Source: Microcebus murinus
Taxonomy: Eukaryota; Chordata; Mammalia; Primates; Cheirogaleidae
Assembly (NCBI RefSeq): GCF_040939455.1
Contig: NC_134109.1
Coordinates: forward strand, 73,933,001 to 73,997,000
Direction of reading: 5' to 3'
Length of the DNA: 64,000 nucleotides
Positions 22,446 to 34,995 of the stretch are shown here, piece after piece (positions within the stretch are counted from its first letter, which is position 1; each line of letters opens with the position of its first letter). The notes under the pieces are model-generated. The model was not told the DNA's origin and ran no database searches. It worked only from the letters and a program-made list of their open reading frames with translations. Both the position numbers and the translations under genes were made by a program.

Positions 22446-23019
22446 ACATGATCACTACCAACAGGCCTTTCTTGCTTGTAAGTATCAGTGAAGCATCAAC
22501 CAATCAAGTGATCTGGTTACTATGCTTTCTACTAGAAACAGTATTTATAGAACACATACTATATAGAGATCAAAAGAATACGTATCAGTGCACCAGAGGG
22601 GTTTCATGGTTCTCCAGAGTTTCCCAACTCTATTTCTTTCTACTATGAAAGCCAAGAGAAAACCTCCCATGGTTCCAGAATCTTATGTAGCAGCCTAGAA
22701 TCTTGGCCAAATAACTCAGTGAAAAGGCCCGGGCAAAATCTAGAGAGTGGACACAAGACAGTTTATAAGGTCACATCTTACTCAGTTAAACTCCAAGCCA
22801 CACATACTTAATGAAGTGAATCAAGAGAGTGGTTTACAGCCTCAGTCTCCAATGCCAGAACCGTGGCTTTAAGGAATGAAAACCAGCCATGGCTGCTAGC
22901 TCAGATCACTAAGCCACCTCCTGCACTGAAAATACTCACCCAACAAGACCAAAGTTTTCTTCTCTATGTTTGACAGAAAATGTCATCACCTTTGATTCAA
23001 AGAACACTTCATATATTTC
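22446..23019. other. unique sequence
   Basis: No gene or repeat recognised. Confidence 0.4.
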
Positions 23020-23205
23020 CAATATTTCCACAAACATCATCTCACTGGGGCTTTTGCAGCACCTGGAAGGTAAGTATTATTCCTATCTTCCAAAATGAAA
23101 CAACCACGGCTTTCCAAGGTTACCATTTGCCCAAGGTCACACAGCCAGCTAGTGGCAGAACCAAGACTTAGGTCATCAACTTGAGAGTTCACGCTCTTTT
23201 CATTA
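23020..23205 (-). repeat. MIR SINE
   Basis: Reverse-complement MIR: 'ggaaggtaagtattattcct', 'ccaaaatgaaacaaccacgg', 'tttgcccaaggtcacacagc' and 'cagctagtggcagaaccaag', ending 'acgctcttttcattacgctt'. The 'cccaaggtcacacagc' core is near perfect. Confidence 0.9.
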
Positions 23206-23572
23206 CGCTTCCAAGTTCCTCTAGCAGACGGTGCCCACGATCCGTGACATCTGATCCCCAAAAGACAGATTTTAAAAATAATGATTATGTGTACAGATTA
23301 AAGGTACACATTCTATCTATAAAGAACAAAAAAAAATTAGCCTACAGTTTTCAACAAGTAAATGAATTCATTTCAGTCTTCTTTATACTTTCATGTTGAA
23401 CTTTATCCATTTCCATTTGCGTGAAGACTTTGGTATAGTGGTCAGTGCTTCTCAGCTTCTTGAGAATTTGCTTAACTTGCACATGGGTACATTCAAGTCT
23501 TGTGTTTTCCAATTTTGACAGTTAAAAAGGTACAGTGGTAAATAGTGATTCTTCATTTAAAATCGTATATGG

Positions 23573-23875
23573 TCCTAGCTCTTGGGAGGCCGAGGCGGGC
23601 GGATTGCTCAAGGTCAGGAGTTCAAAACCAGCCTGAGCAAGAGCGAGACCCCGTCTCTACTATAAATAGAAAGAAATTAATTGGCCAACTGATATATATA
23701 TAAAAAATTAGCCGGGCATGGTGGCGCATGCCTGTAGTCCCAGCTACCCGGGAGGCTGAGGCAGAAGGATCATTCGAGCCCAGGAGTTTGAGGTTGCTGT
23801 GAGCTAGGCTGACGCCACGGCACTCACTCTAGCCTGGGCAACAAAGCGAGACTCTGTCTCAAAAAAAAAAAAAAA
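23573..23875 (+). mobile_element. strepsirrhine Alu, 5' truncated
   Basis: Starts 'tcctagctcttgggaggccg', missing about 27 bases. It has the expanded linker 'aattaattggccaactgata' and TA repeats. The right arm contains 'gggcatggtggcgcatgcct' and the lemur signature 'gctgacgccacggcactcac'. An 18-19 base A tail ends it. A perfect 14-bp target duplication 'aaaatcgtatatgg' flanks it (23559-23572 and 23876-23889). Confidence 0.96.
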
Positions 23876-23984
23876 AAAATCGTATATGGGCCCCTATTTT
23901 GTTGCTGTGCTAATTGGATTAGCTATTTCAATGACTGTAGTTGGACCATGAACAACCAGCTGGCTAAAGAGAACAGTGTAGCCC

Positions 23985-24170
23985 AAAGAATCTGAGCTTT
24001 GTAAGCTGATAAACTTGGTCTCAAGTCACAGCCACCCCTGTCTGTGGGACTTTGGCCAAATTCCTTAACAGTTCTGAGGCCCATTTTATAATTGGTAAAG
24101 AGGGATGAATACTTATCATTTAAAATGATCATAAAGAGTAAACGAGCACGTGAACACAAACATGTTCAGT
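23985..24170 (+). repeat. MIR SINE
   Basis: 'aaacttggtctcaagtcaca', 'tgtctgtgggactttggcca', 'aattccttaacagttctgag', 'gcccattttataattggtaa' and 'agagtaaacgagcacgtgaa' follow the MIR order in sense orientation. Confidence 0.7.
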
Positions 24171-25370
24171 AAAAGTGACTTCCCCCCAAAAAAGATTGCC
24201 AATATGTTTCATCATTTATAGCCACCAGTATAAGCTAAAAAAACAACAGCACAAGCAATATTTTGATTTTACATCCTGTCATCATTTCTACTAATAAAAG
24301 GCACCACTCCAGATGCAAGCTAACTGTTATTTTACTACCACATCCATCCCTGAAAGAAATAAGCAAAAGCACTTCTGAAAGAACAGCAACACGTGGCTTG
24401 CTATTGGAAGCAAGAAATATCCATACAAAACAACTATTTATCTCTAAGTTGACAAGATATTCCACGTGCCTTTTGGCAATTGCATTTATATTTTTTACAA
24501 TTCCTCTAAAATTATGGCTGGCTAAGAATCTTTCTTCTGGCTCAACCTGGAAATCATCCAAGATTTATTTAAAGGACAAACCAGCCAACCCCAACTAAGA
24601 GTAAAGATATTTTGAAGGAATTGAAGGAATCAATGTACTTGATTATGCGCAGATAGATTCTGCTTAACAACCACTTAAAATCAGCATTTTGTATCAGGGA
24701 CACATAGAAATAGTTGAATACAATTATTAGTTAGGAAGCTAATGAGAGACAAATTATGGCTATTATTTCATAAAAAAAAGAAACATGATTTATTTTATGT
24801 TTTCTAAAATTATATTAATTTAGATCAATGTATCACACATGTTTACTGAGAGTTTTGTCATAGAACTAGTATTCTATAGTGAAATTTATAATTTGACCCA
24901 GAAGAATCTTCAGAGATTCTAATAGACTTATATACTGAGGATGTTTATATTTAATATGTATCAGGAATACATATTACGGGGAAAATGTACTGTTAACACT
25001 TCAAAGGTATTTCAATTCATATCTGTTTGATTACTAAAAACACCCACCAACATAAAAAAATAAATCTAAGCATTTCTCAGTATATTATGTTAGTTTCACG
25101 ACTATAAGCATATATTAATACCATTTAGAGTCTAGATTTGCTCATTTTCACAAAGCCCAAATATCTTGTTAAATTAACTTAGTTAATTTAAGTTTAAAAA
25201 TAAAACAGTTTAAAAAGAAAAGCCTTTATCTCACACCGGTTTAATTTGCTGCCTATACATGATTAAAAAGCAAATACCAACAAAGACAGTTAAAACATGC
25301 TAAAGAGATCATTCATCAGTCACTGCATTTCAAACCTCTTTATAGAGTCCTGGTTCAGAAGCAAAGTCTT
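24171..25370. other. AT-rich unique sequence
   Basis: No recognised repeat over 1.2 kb. At 25169-25191 a 10-bp perfect inverted repeat ('ttaaattaac', spacer 'tta', 'gttaatttaa') forms a small palindrome of homeobox-like character. Confidence 0.4.
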
Positions 25371-25379
25371 CAAGATTCC

Positions 25380-25690
25380 TCATGCCTGCATCAGCCATTG
25401 CCACCACTCATTCATTTTTATACTGCCTCATAATAAAGACGCAAATGCAAATGAAATGCCAAAGTGAAAAGCCACTAAGTGCTCATTTAAATAATTATGT
25501 CTCCGGTCATTTGATGGTGGACTTGGTCGCTCACGGCAGGGTCACGGCTGGCAGAGAGGCCAGCACTGCCCATCCACATGCATCTGTGATCAGATCCCTG
25601 GCCGCCCGCATCCCTGCAGCTGACACCATGGTCAACCTAATTAGTCCTGGCCCTATCAGGCATATGATTTCATAACAGCAAATAGCACCG
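25380..25690. promoter_or_regulatory. candidate enhancer-like conserved block
   Basis: Contains a perfect POU octamer 'atgcaaat' inside 'gcaaatgcaaatgaaatgcc' (about 25441-25460), followed by 'tttaaataattatgtctccg' and 'caacctaattagtcctggcc'. CpGs are kept at 'ttggtcgctcacggcagggt'. It is free of repeats. These features fit a developmental enhancer, but no direct proof is possible here. Confidence 0.35.
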
Positions 25691-26704
25691 CGTCCTACTG
25701 AGACTTACCAAAACACAAATGTGATATCCCAGCAGCGACTCTTCTGAGTCCTTGAGTGGTATTCTCTGGGGCCCCCCTGCCTCACTGGCATGCTCCTAGT
25801 CTGTGCAGGATTTATGCTGAATGGATCATCTTCAAAGCTGGTGGCTTAAATCTAGCAAAGCTGTTTAATATGTAAAGTTCAGCCTAGTATTAACAAAAAC
25901 AGCCTGTCCATATTCCCACTGTAAATCAGCTCTAAAGTAGAGCTGTAGGGCAAGCTGATGAATTAAGAATATTTACCCAACGCAGATTATAAATTTACAT
26001 GACAAGTGTGACAGAAACACCAAGCACCTGGTTCATGCTTCTCATATATCTGACACAACTGGCTTATGAAAGCCTTCTCTGTCCCTTGGGTCTTTGGGAA
26101 ATGAAAATCAAATGAGGAGACTCAAACTCCCTTGTTATTTACTAAGCATGCTGCGTCAGGTGTACTATCCATGGCTCTTCCTCATATACAACCTGGAAAT
26201 TTTTAGTCTCCCCAATGTATCAAGAACATTCTTCTTAATGAACCAACCACAGATGCAGGTATGAATTTATTAGCGTCTTATAATTTCTTTCCTATTTGAT
26301 ATTCTTATATAGAACAAAAATATTTATGACCAAAAAAGTTCTTGAAATACAACATTTAAACTGATTTCTATTTTCTTTCACCAAAACCAATCTCTTCCCA
26401 AATATTTTTAATCATTCTTGCAGGTTTTTGAAAATGTTTTGCTTCTCCACCTGCTTGCCACTTTATAATAATCATGGGAAGAACCTCACCTTTCTTTGTT
26501 AGAGTATGCTGCCTTGATCGAGGGGTCTTTTTGCCTTATATATTATCTTTTTAAAATGCCACTATTTAAATTAATATGTATCCATTTATAAGATATACTA
26601 TCCATATAATAACCTTTGTAGGGGTGGGGCACTCACATTGTAAGATGTATCCTAGTTAAAAAGTGTTAAATGGTGGAGAAAACATTTGTCCAAGTCTTAC
26701 AGAA
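25691..26704. other. unique sequence
   Basis: No gene or confident repeat. Confidence 0.4.
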
Positions 26705-26880
26705 ATATAATAAATCCTTTTACCCACATGGCATCACAATGAACATACTATTTTGTAACTTATTTCCTCAAATAAAATGTTACAAACATTTTTCCATGTA
26801 AAAAATTATTCTACCAGTCAGAAATTTTAGGATTTCTACAGCATCATTTTAGTGGCTACATAGTATTTATCTGGGGAGGG
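26705..26880 (-). repeat. L1M 3' UTR fragment
   Basis: 'gaacatactattttgtaact', 'tatttcctcaaataaaatgt', 'tttttccatgtaaaaaatta' and 'tttagtggctacatagtatt' match the common antisense wording of L1M 3' ends ('...tttccatgtcat...aatggctgcatagtattcca'). Confidence 0.6.
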
Positions 26881-27109
26881 AATAGAGCTGAATACAACCT
26901 TTGGAAGACTTGTCGCAGGATTTTCCATGTGGCTTAAATTCATGCAAAATATATAGTGTACTTGCGAAATCAGACAACTGAGACAAAAAGTTTACCACCC
27001 AGCCTACTGCAAGCACAAAATGTAAACATTTTTGAATGAGCTTTGAGAAGTTAAACGTGCTCTATGAGTGTAATGTAGTGCTTCTATCATCTGCAGGAAG
27101 ACATCCAAG

Positions 27110-27325
27110 AATTTTTTCACTCTATTCCCCTGCAGGATAATTACTCCCATGAAGCAGCGCTATTTTTAAGACCTCATAATAGCTGAGCAGAAGATCTGCT
27201 CCATGAGACTCTCGAGGGCAAGCCTCACATGGTGCGGATGAGAAGGGCATTAGCTCATGTTTGGCCCTGAGCTGCTAATGCCTTTAACATGTCCCAGTAC
27301 CCAGAAAATATCCATTACAGAACCA
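27110..27325. promoter_or_regulatory. candidate regulatory block
   Basis: Repeat-free and compositionally balanced. It contains a MEF2-like AT core ('gcgctatttttaagacct'), 'aggataattactcc', 'gggcattagctcatg' and the related 'gctgctaatgcctttaacat'. Motif density only; no independent support. Confidence 0.25.
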
Positions 27326-28139
27326 ATAGTTGTTTCAGGGTGACCAGATCACAGTGAGTGACTAAGGCAAGCTGCTGGCCTTGCAGATTTTATATTTCAA
27401 ATTTACCTGCCTGAGTTGTCTTGACTTTAGGTCAGTATGATTGACCCAAACAGTAGCTCAAAGATCAGAAGGAAGAAAAGGGCACTAAAAATTTTAGCAA
27501 AGAAGGTTCATAGAGTATTTTTCTCATTCAGGTCATAGCTTTAATGTATTGGATTATGAGTTGGGGTGGGGGGAGAAAGAGCAAAAGCGATAACACCTTT
27601 GGCCACTCCCCAGTAGAGGGCAACTCAGGCATTTTGCTATGGAAGCCAATTTTTTTAAGATCCCCAAAAAGACAAGCACCCCTCTTCCATTACCTTATGA
27701 AATTGTCCTTTTCCTTTACCTTCTGCATAGCTAACCTGAAGGAAGAAGACCTCCATGAAGGAAGTTGGAATTAGTGATAGATCTCAGCCCTCTGCAGCCT
27801 TCATAGACCTATAAGAGGGAAATCACTCAGGGCCCCACTAGCTTCCCCCAGCACGTGACTGCAGAGAGAGCCAAGTATAGTCAACTGTCTTCATCAATGG
27901 GTGTAGGCTTTAAATGAAAAGAAGTTACAAAAGGGCAGTGTACAGGGTGTGTGGAAAGAAGGATTCCATATCTTTGCCTTGGTGGTAGGTAGGGTCGATC
28001 ATTCCGTTTATTTTCCAAATCAGGACACTTTCAAGAGTACAAAGGCGTGCTATCAATAATTATACCAAGACAGCAGCATAAACCAGGATGGTCCCAGGTT
28101 ATACACGGTCACTTTCATGTTAGGACACGCAATCGTGTT
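27326..28139. other. unique sequence
   Basis: No gene or repeat recognised. Confidence 0.4.
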
Positions 28140-28455
28140 TTTTACTTTCACGAATAGAATGCTGAGTGAAAGAAGCCAGGCACAAAAGAATACAAACATG
28201 ATTTCATTTAAATAAATTTCAAAACATCTATAATTTACTCATGAGGTAAGAAGTCAGGTTAGAGTTTTCCTTGTGAGAAGGGGGTCAGAAGAGGAGGGCC
28301 GGGGCATGAAAGGGAATTGGCGATTCTGATAATATTCCATTTATTGGCTTGGGTGGCACATTGACTTGGTGGTAATTCATTGAGTTGTAGTATTGTGAAA
28401 TGTGCACTTTTCTGTCTATCCTACTTCACTTTTAGAAGTTTATTTTAAAAAAGGA
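28140..28455 (+). repeat. L1M 3' end fragment
   Basis: 'gaatgctgagtgaaagaagc', 'caggcacaaaagaatacaaa', 'catgatttcatttaaataaa' and 'ttgagttgtagtattgtgaa' with 'atgtgcacttttctgtctat' match the 3' UTR wording of old L1M/L1ME families. Confidence 0.7.
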
Positions 28456-28481
28456 AGACTTAGTACCTGATTGTACTTAGG

Positions 28482-28527
28482 ACTTGATTGTACAATCAAG
28501 TACACACACACACACACACACACACAT
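28482..28527. repeat. 20-bp perfect palindrome joined to (CA)n
   Basis: 'acttgattgtacaatcaagt' (28482-28501) is its own reverse complement. A (CA)n tract runs from 28502 to about 28527. It lies just beyond the L1M tail. Confidence 0.9.
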
Positions 28528-30884
28528 CCATATCTTAATTCATAGCTATAGCTACAAGTAAAATAGAAATGTAACTATATCTTTCAGTTTATTTTAGTAA
28601 CAGCTACTATGTCACTGTTTTTGCCTGTGGGGTTGAGTAGGTCCAGGTAAAGCAGCTGTAGGCCATAAACAATTGAGGCTTCATTTTTTAATTTAGGAAA
28701 AGAGAGCTTGGTTCTGGCTCAATCCGTTTATTAAACTGTAACAATGTTGCCCTTAATTGGGTAGTAAGCAAATACAAATTATGTCACACAAGTCTCACTA
28801 CAATTTAGCTCCACTTCATAAACAGCAAAGACTTAAAAAGAGGAGGTCACCTATCAAAGGTGACAGTAGGATTTGTTCTCAGGTGTGACAGATTCTTAAG
28901 CCTATGCTCTTTACTAGTGTGTCTCTGTTTTTAGGGCCCTTGGTCCTCAATTCATCTAAATCCTGGCCCTTGTGCAAATCCAGAATTCTGGATTTACATA
29001 TAATGCAAAATTATAGTTTGGGGAAACTAAATATTTACCCTGAGAACCAGGAAATGCCAGTACAATCTGGGAGGCCCATTCTTAGCATGCTGTGTGAGGT
29101 GACAGCTTGTAGTGCCAATGTGCACCCAGGTACCCAGGCCAACAGAGACATCCTCCAGGCACGCAGCTCAGCTCTGTCCCTGTGGTCCAAACACACATAG
29201 CCCCTCAGGCCCTGGTCCCTGCCTATCCCCACTGCCCCACAGTGCTCCTAACCATACCACCCCACTCCCACAGGGGGCAACCAAACTCCACCTGCCTAGG
29301 AGAAAAGAGCATGGGAAAAATCCCTCTCCAAAAACAAACTCTCCAAAATCTCATGCACAGAGAAATTTCTTGTTTTACACACAGTGCAACTATTATAGAT
29401 ACACTTGCCTTTTGAATACATGCTGTCAGGACAGTACATTTTAACACCACAGAAAATTTCCGTGATCACTAACGCCTTTGACTTAGACTCCCAATTTCTG
29501 ACTGTGAGGTTGCCAAACACCATTCACTTCCCCCACTCAGTGTTCACTGCTTATGTTCTTGAGAACAAAGATGCTACAAAGTCAGAAATTCCTCTCAATG
29601 CTTCCTACCCCAAGACATGGCAAGCACCGTGGCAGAACGGCCACTTTGACAGCAAAAACCCATCAGCTTTGCTTTGACCACTGACGTTACATGATCTTTG
29701 TAACTCCGAACAAATCTTTTCAAAAAAGCAGTTCCTCACCAGGCTCTGTACACACTGTGCAGCCAACACACATTTATTTCAAACTACTGTAAATTTATAC
29801 AGGATCATTCTTCTAAGGAGCCCTAAGCTGAGTATTTTATTTTGATGGAACTGTAGAAAAAGAGTTGAAATGTGTTATTACATTATTATACAGGTCTTAT
29901 ATTGGGCATACCAGGCTTTTGACATATAACAAAAATCAAATGCATTGTTCCCTTTTCTGGGATATATAAGTTCCAATTTTTCTGCAGACATCATTCTTTT
30001 TCTTATTATAGCAGTATTAATAAAATATATCTGGTTTAGTTTCTTTACCAAAAAGTAAAGAGATTGGCTTGTGTTATAAATATGTAAGTGATGCTCTTCC
30101 AAGTTTCAAAGTCTATAAAGGGGGTTAAACGATAAAGTAGCCTCTCTAAATCTTCCTTCCTATAGCACAGGATATCTAGGGGGAGAGGGAAAACTCTCCC
30201 TAATCCCTATACACAGGTCCCCTGTCACCTCACTGATGGTAACTAGCATTTGGCTGAGGCTGGGTGCCAGGTGCTCTCTGCAGACCGTCCTCCAGTTTGT
30301 CACAGTCCCTGGTACTCCTGTTTCACTCATATATTATCTGTCTGGCTATGGAATCCCCTGGGCTTGAGATCTCTCATCTAAAGAGAGGTTGAGAAGATTA
30401 GGAGTTAGAGAACTTGTGATAAAGTCCCACTCCCTCACTGAAGAGCAGAGGAAGTGGCTCCCAGGCTGGGTGGGCAGAGGCCAGAAGACTGTTCAGGTGA
30501 AAACCACGGCTGTCACTGTTGGGCACCAGTTGGCGATGACACTCAGGGTTTCAGCCACACAACACCTAAAAGGTAGGAAGGTGCTTCTCCCCTCGCCAGC
30601 GCAGACTCCGTACAGTTTGTGGCTCTTGATCTACATCAGTGCAGTTGTAAAGAAGGCCTGTGGGGGCGCTCTCGGTGAGGTGTGCTGCTCTGTGCAGCCT
30701 CCGCAGTCTCTCAGGCGGCCAGCAATCGAATGTGAGATCACTTCGGACAACACTTGCCTCTCTCTAGCCACTATGGAAAAGTCACCGGCATAAATCTGAA
30801 ATGTCTGTGTCCCTGGACGACAGCACAGGGGGATGGAGTCTCTCACCCGCTCGCGGGGGCCAAAGGGAACAGGCAGGGCGCACA
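28528..30884. other. unique sequence
   Basis: 2.3 kb without confident repeats. The end from 30380 is richer in G+C with scattered CpGs. Open frames at 30389-30793 (134 codons) and 30631-30891 overlap on opposite strands and carry no domain. Confidence 0.4.
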
Positions 30885-31075
30885 GATACAAACAGTGGGG
30901 CTCTGCATCTGTGGGTTTCCATTAGCGACTGGTTGAACCTGTGGATGCGGAGCACGCGGACACTGAGGGCCAACTGTGCTAGACCCTTCTACGCAGAGAC
31001 TTGAGCATCCATGGATTGAGGCATCCATGGCAGGTCCTGGAACCAACACCCCTAGGATATGGAGGGCTGACCGAA
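30885..31075 (+). mobile_element. Tigger-like DNA transposon end
   Basis: 'gactggttgaacctgtggat', 'gcggagcacgcggacactga', 'gggccaactgtg', then 'acttgagcatccatggattg' and 'ggtcctggaaccaacacccc' with 'atatggagggctgaccga' match the terminal wording of Tigger/MER2-type elements ('ggttgaatccgcggatgcgg...acttgagcatccgcggatt...ggtcctggaaccaatcccc'). No transposase frame remains. Confidence 0.7.
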
Positions 31076-31784
31076 CTCACTGTCGAGGAAAGCAATTCCC
31101 AAGACAAATCACTCAGCTAACCAGGGAAGACTTAACAGGCAGGATCCTCAGAGCGAACCACGTCCACGTTCGTCACCGCACGGAGCAACCAGATATGATT
31201 TCTAGGATGTCTGACAAACACGGGGCTCCAGCCTCAATGGAAGGACTGAGCAGATCACCTGCCTGTGTCACTGCGAGGCTGTCAGTCACTGGGTCTGGCC
31301 CAGATCCTATCCCCAGCTCAAATTTTATGCTGTCTTTCTGGTTTGCCTGTCAGTCATCTGAGAGCCCAGCCTGACATTCAGAAATGCCCAGTGTCAAACT
31401 ACTACTGTGCCCTGCATTACGCAGCACATGGTGGAGATAGAAGGGCCCTGAGTGGTTCCATTTTAAGTTTCAGTTTTTAAGACACTATCACAAATACAGC
31501 AGTACACCAGGGACTACGGCGAAAAAGACTAATACATACAGCACCATCTCTGCATTAGAAATGCCTTCCCACAATCGGTCCACTGCTTAAGGTAAGGGCT
31601 CCAGCTAGATCCCCATGTTTGTGACTAATATGAAAAGTCACACCTTGATGTGTACACAGAGATAATTGTGGGCACTAGTTCCTCACAGTCGAACTTTAAA
31701 ATCACCCTCTGTCTTGGTGTGGTTGAACAATTTTTTAATCTAAAAATTAACCTTGATTAGCGTAATCCTTGGAATATTTTCTAG
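31076..31784. other. unique sequence
   Basis: No gene or repeat recognised. A 132-codon frame at 30976-31374 starts within the Tigger end and has no domain. Confidence 0.4.
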
Positions 31785-31905
31785 TTCAGTGGTCCTCAAA
31801 TTTCAACAAACCTGTAAAATCTCAATACCAAGGCTATACCCCATAGCATACTCATTAAACCAGACCCTCTGAGGCTGGGACCCAGGCATTAGTATTGTTA
31901 ATTTT
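31785..31905 (+). repeat. MER5-like hAT fragment
   Basis: 'cagtggtcctcaaatttcaa' is a typical hAT-Charlie 5' end of the MER5 type, followed by 'cagaccctctgaggctggga' and 'cccaggcattagtattgtta', which fit the internal part. Confidence 0.6.
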
Positions 31906-32794
31906 GGGCATCAATATATTTTTTAAAATTCCTCATGACTGGTATTACACTCTTAATATATATCCATCTGGCTCTCCCTACCTTTCCAATTGCAAATTTA
32001 TTTTCATTCATCTCTTAGAATTGGCTTTCAAAATCAATTTTCCTCCCTCTTGTTATTGCCCTAACTGGTTGCTACATTATTTGGAAATTAGCTTGACTTG
32101 TGAAGAACAGAATCAGCACGTATTTAGTTGGTAAAAGCCCCAGAGATTCAAGGATGAGCTTTTCTATACAGCATCATTTCAGAATCAAATTAGTTTGCAG
32201 CTTCAGCCAAGAATCTCATAGAATGGAGGAAAGAATTCTTCCACTGAAACTACAGTTCTCTTCACAGGGTAACACCCAAAGAGACACCAAAGAGAAAATC
32301 AGCTCAGCAGCCAAAGTGACAACTCGTGACTACACATAATGGAAAAACAGGGTGTCTCCTACCACCTCCCCTCTCAGACCTAAAACACAAAAGGTATATA
32401 ATCTGGGCCAACCTAAACCACACGGAAAGATGGACCATAAAATGTAAATTGTTTTGTGCTCTCATATTACTGCATTTATTGCTATATGCTCTGACTTTTC
32501 ATATTCTCCCATCTTCCTTTTGGGCTCTACTGAAAATATTTTAAACAATGTTGAACTCTATGGAAAAACTTGTGTACCTGTAATAACTTCTTTTCTTCCC
32601 TGCAGTCTCAGCCCATGGTGAGGTGGGCACCACGCTAACATAAAGGGCGATCTTACTCTGGGTGGGAGCCGGTGCCATGCAGTGTTGAATATCTTGCCTT
32701 CCAAATTCCTCAACATGGAGAACAAGAATAATAACATTTTAACTAACTTCCCACTGTAACAGGAGAATGAAGAAGCAAACTGTGACATGCAGGA
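31906..32794. other. unique sequence
   Basis: No gene or repeat recognised. Confidence 0.4.
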
Positions 32795-33030
32795 TAATAC
32801 AAAAACTCCCACTTTGGAAGCAGATACAGCTGAGTCTGGCTCTGCTATTTATTAGTAGGATGACCTCAGGGAAATTGCTTGATTCTTCTGTGTGTCAATC
32901 TCCTCATCGGAATAAAGGATCACAACATCTACCTCACAGAGCTGCTGGTTGTGTTAACTGAGATAGCATACTGCAGAATGCCTGATATTGTATCTGGCAC
33001 ACAGTCCTTGCTCAGTAGCTGCTTGTTTTC
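32795..33030 (+). repeat. MIR SINE, near full length
   Basis: 'cagctgagtctggctctgct', 'gtaggatgacctcagggaaa', 'tcaatctcctcatcggaata', 'cacaacatctacctcacaga', 'gatattgtatctggcacaca' and 'ttgctcagtagctgcttgtt' follow the MIR consensus from core to 3' end. Confidence 0.85.
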
Positions 33031-34601
33031 TTTCCCTGGACTAGATTAGGAAAGCCATGATCTAGTCCAGGATGCCATGTTGCAGTCCCAGGATCCAAGA
33101 TTGCTAAGTTCGCCCAGCTGGGAATCCAAGCTTATCATCCTGCACCACTGTCCCATGAAGGCTCTGAGAACTTACTAACTGGCAACGCAACATGCCAAAC
33201 CTCAAACATGCAATAGAGAGTTGCCAGTCCTGAATCTACCAAACACTCACCCTATGTTGATGAATTTTCCTTGCCTTGTTCCTCAACCATCATGGGCTCA
33301 AGTAGGCTCATTATCAAGATTCGCAGAACTTTGCTTTCCTCCCTATAAACAATAAAGTTTTCCTATTTCTTCTCTCTATTTTTAATATATAGTCCTTTCT
33401 CCCCTTCTTCTCAGAAATGGCTTGAAGAATGTTGCATTTTTATATATGCGATGTAAGTTTTCAGCACGGTTTCTGTGGTCTTCATAACAACCTTGCAATA
33501 GGAATATAATCGCCACACTGAGGGGAGAGTCAATGGGCATGGACAAGGTCCATGTTTCATGCTGAAGTTCTGAGAGCAAATACTGATTATAGGACAATAC
33601 TCAACAGGTTTCTTTCAGTCCTGGAACGTTGCAGTTCCTCATTGAAGTCAGGTCAGCTATTACATAGATTCTTCCTCTTAACATCCACCTAGCAGAATTG
33701 CTTCCCGAAAAACTGTGTAAGCAATTACAGAACAACACACTCAAAGACAAATGCTGTTGGCAATCTCTCTCTCTCTCAAGAGAGATGGCTCCTATGGGAC
33801 AGAGGTGAGGTGGTACCAGTTATTCATTCAGGGCTCTTACAAGAGCCTGTTTTCAGAGTTTCCAATTCTAGAGCCAACATGAGCTTTTTTATTGGCACAG
33901 CTATATATCCACACCGTGCTAGCTTCTCATGTAATTCAGTGCCCTTGTACACTTCCTAAAATTTACTTGGGCAATAACAACTCCATATATATATATATAT
34001 ATATATAAAGTTTTATTTTCTTCATTTCTTTTCCATATGTGGCATCGTTATAAATTCTCATTGCTTCAATTCTATCCAGCTGGGGTTCTGACCGTGGCAG
34101 ATACTGGGGATGACCCACTCATACCCCCAACACCCCCCCGGCAGACCCTGGCACCTCGCAATTACAGCATTTGCTGCTCTTGGCCCAAGGGGGCTTCTCT
34201 ACTCACAGGAGCCCACTGGGCCTTCAAGTGGCAAGAAGTCAGCCTTCAAACAAAGTAGAAAAGAATTAGTGAATAAATGTCCAATTCCTCAACCCCCAGT
34301 TAGAATGACTGCGAGGCATGTTCCACAGTCTCTCAGAGGCCCTGAGTAGGAGGCAGTCCCAGTTACCCCCGGGGGTGATCTGTTACTGACTCTCCCAAGG
34401 TTGGCTTCCTTCCCTTCTCTGCCTCACTCCCACCCCCACTTCCCTGTTAGTGCTTCCTGTGATCCTTCCAGATAAACCACTTGGACTCCAACCTTATTTC
34501 AACAAATGCTCATGAGTCAGTCCAACCTAAGACCCCGACACATGCAGTGAGACCAAAAGGACTTACCATTATATCAAGACAGTTTCTTCACTCCTTTAGT
34601 C
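33031..34601. other. unique sequence with (AT)n tract
   Basis: No gene. An (AT)n run occupies 33985-34007. A weak MIR-like piece may lie at 33455-33530. Confidence 0.4.
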
Positions 34602-34612
34602 AACTTAGATTT

Positions 34613-34995
34613 GTTTCAATTTCAGAATATTACAGGGGTACACATGCATTGGTTACGTAACTTGCTTAAGTGCAGTTTGAGTCGGAGTTATAGGTGTGCC
34701 CTTCACCCAGATAGTGTGCATCGTACTAGTTAGGTGGGAATTTACTCATCCCCTCCTCCCTGCTACCACCTCTGCTTGATTTCTGTTGAGTTTTATTTCC
34801 ACATGTGCAATCCCACTATTAGGTATTTACTCAAAGGAAAAAAGACATTTTATTAAAAAGTCACTTATGCTCAAATTTTACAGTAGCACAATTCACAACT
34901 GCAAAGATGAGGAAACAACCCAAGTGCCCACCAATACATGAGTGGATGAATAACAGGTGGTATATGTATACCATGGAGTATTACTCGGCCATAAA
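34613..34995 (-). mobile_element. twin-primed (5'-inverted) LINE-1 insertion
   Basis: Segment 34613-34808 is the L1 3' UTR in reverse orientation ('cagaatattacaggggtaca', 'ccttcacccagatagtgtgc'). Segment 34807-34995 is the ORF2 C-terminal region in forward orientation ('acaattcacaactgcaaaga', 'gtggtatatgtataccatgg'). The pieces meet at 'acatgtgcaatccc' with 2-base microhomology (gc). A perfect 11-bp duplication 'aacttagattt' flanks the whole (34602-34612 and 34996-35006). This is the layout expected of twin priming on the minus strand. Roughly 100 bases between the two parts were lost. Confidence 0.88.

Noticed and set aside
30389..31374. G+C-richer region with several overlapping frames as a possible exon cluster
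   Set aside because: Frames overlap on both strands, CpG density is too low for an island, and part is a Tigger transposon end.
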